Shown here: piece after piece, positions 5,917 to 6,030 of the stretch
Layout of the letters: each line of letters opens with the position of its first letter
How positions within the stretch are numbered: the stretch's first letter is position 1
NCBI GenBank assembly: GCA_003601875.1
Contig: PIYF01000052.1
Coordinates: 1 to 6,030, forward strand
Source: Candidatus Bathyarchaeota archaeon
GTDB lineage: Archaea; Thermoproteota; Bathyarchaeia; Bathyarchaeales; Bathycorpusculaceae
Direction of reading: 5' to 3'
DNA length: 6,030 nt
The notes under the pieces: model-generated
What the model saw: only the letters and a program-made list of their open reading frames with translations
Database searches by the model: none
What the model was told of the DNA's origin: nothing
Position numbers and translations under genes: made by a program

Positions 5917-5963
5917 AGCATGCAGAAATCTGAAGCTATGCTTGCCTTAAACGAAGCTGGTAA

Positions 5964-6030
5964 GTGACTAATGCTAATTTTTTCCTCCATGGAGCTTCTA
6001 TGGTTACTTTTTCTGTAGCAGCTGTCTTAA
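5964..6030 (+). CDS. Possible start of an unidentified gene, truncated by the window edge
   Basis: From GTG 5964, immediately after an in-frame TAA at 5961, the frame stays open to the end and reads MTNANFFLHGASMV then TFSVAAVL, a mildly hydrophobic start that could enter a membrane segment. ATG 6000 is an alternative start in the same frame. A plausible promoter lies 50-60 bases upstream. Only 22 codons are visible and no Shine-Dalgarno sequence is clear. The opposite strand is also open for 30 codons (6028-5939), so chance is a real possibility. Function is unknown. Confidence 0.25.
   Translation, partial: MTNANFFLHGASMVTFSVAAVL

Larger units (their letters stand above)
5479..5963. other. 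Gene-less region of 485 bp with multiple inverted repeats
   Basis: No ORF here has support on either strand; the longest small ones are 24 codons (5482-5556, +) and 20 codons (5738-5800, -). The left part (about 5568-5612) is pyrimidine-rich on the plus strand, with tttccttttc and ctcttttcc tracts that could end NifX-like transcription. The rest holds a series of short stems: GTTGA 5583-5587 with TCAAC 5610-5614; AGACC 5618-5622 with GGTCT 5634-5638; CTTGT 5699-5703 with ACAAG 5711-5715; CTGG 5718-5721 with CCAG 5726-5729; TTCTTCA near 5793 with TGAAGAA near 5818; GTAGGG 5836-5841 with CCCTAC 5851-5856; and stems within 5859-5896. A GC-richer patch lies at 5665-5690. It could encode a structured RNA or be a long untranslated or intergenic region. 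No known RNA family was recognised. Confidence 0.5.

Overview
The window looks archaeal. The evidence is indirect: promoters resemble BRE/TATA elements placed about 25-30 bases before the start codons, some starts look leaderless or lack a Shine-Dalgarno sequence, TTG/GTG starts are plausible, and the proton-antiporter and NifX-like proteins resemble archaeal versions. The DNA is visibly AT-rich. I cannot assign a lineage from sequence alone. A thermoproteotal or bathyarchaeal type of genome would fit, but this is only a guess.

Layout, left to right. Positions 1-780 (+) hold the last 259 codons of a proton-pumping, NuoM/MrpD/MbhH-like membrane subunit whose 5' end lies outside the window. Its stop codon sits in a perfect 10-bp inverted repeat. 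Positions 858-2609 (+) encode a CLC-family anion channel or transporter with two C-terminal CBS domains. Positions 2612-3958 (-) encode a 12-helix major facilitator (MFS) exporter that converges on the CLC gene with only 2 bp between the stop codons. A 69-bp divergent promoter region separates the MFS gene from an EamA/DMT transporter at 4028-4921 (+). After a 191-bp intergenic region comes a small cytoplasmic NifX/NifB-C-type protein (dinitrogenase Fe-Mo cofactor family) at 5113-5478 (+).

The last ~550 bp (5479-6030) hold no convincing complete gene. The stretch contains pyrimidine-rich tracts, then a series of short inverted repeats, including two competing stem-loops. These end at a good BRE/TATA element at about 5901-5916. 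A possible gene start follows (GTG at 5964) and runs off the window.

Functionally, four consecutive genes encode unrelated integral membrane transport proteins: a respiratory or hydrogenase-type proton pump subunit, an anion channel, a 12-helix exporter and a DMT carrier. Only the first clearly belongs to a multi-gene complex, which would lie upstream. The others appear to be individually promoted genes with no shared pathway that I can demonstrate. No mobile element, CRISPR array, complete tRNA or rRNA gene, or clear new multi-gene system was found. The points most worth checking are the channel-like residues of the CLC protein, the reduced NifX-like protein, and the structured non-coding region at the 3' end.
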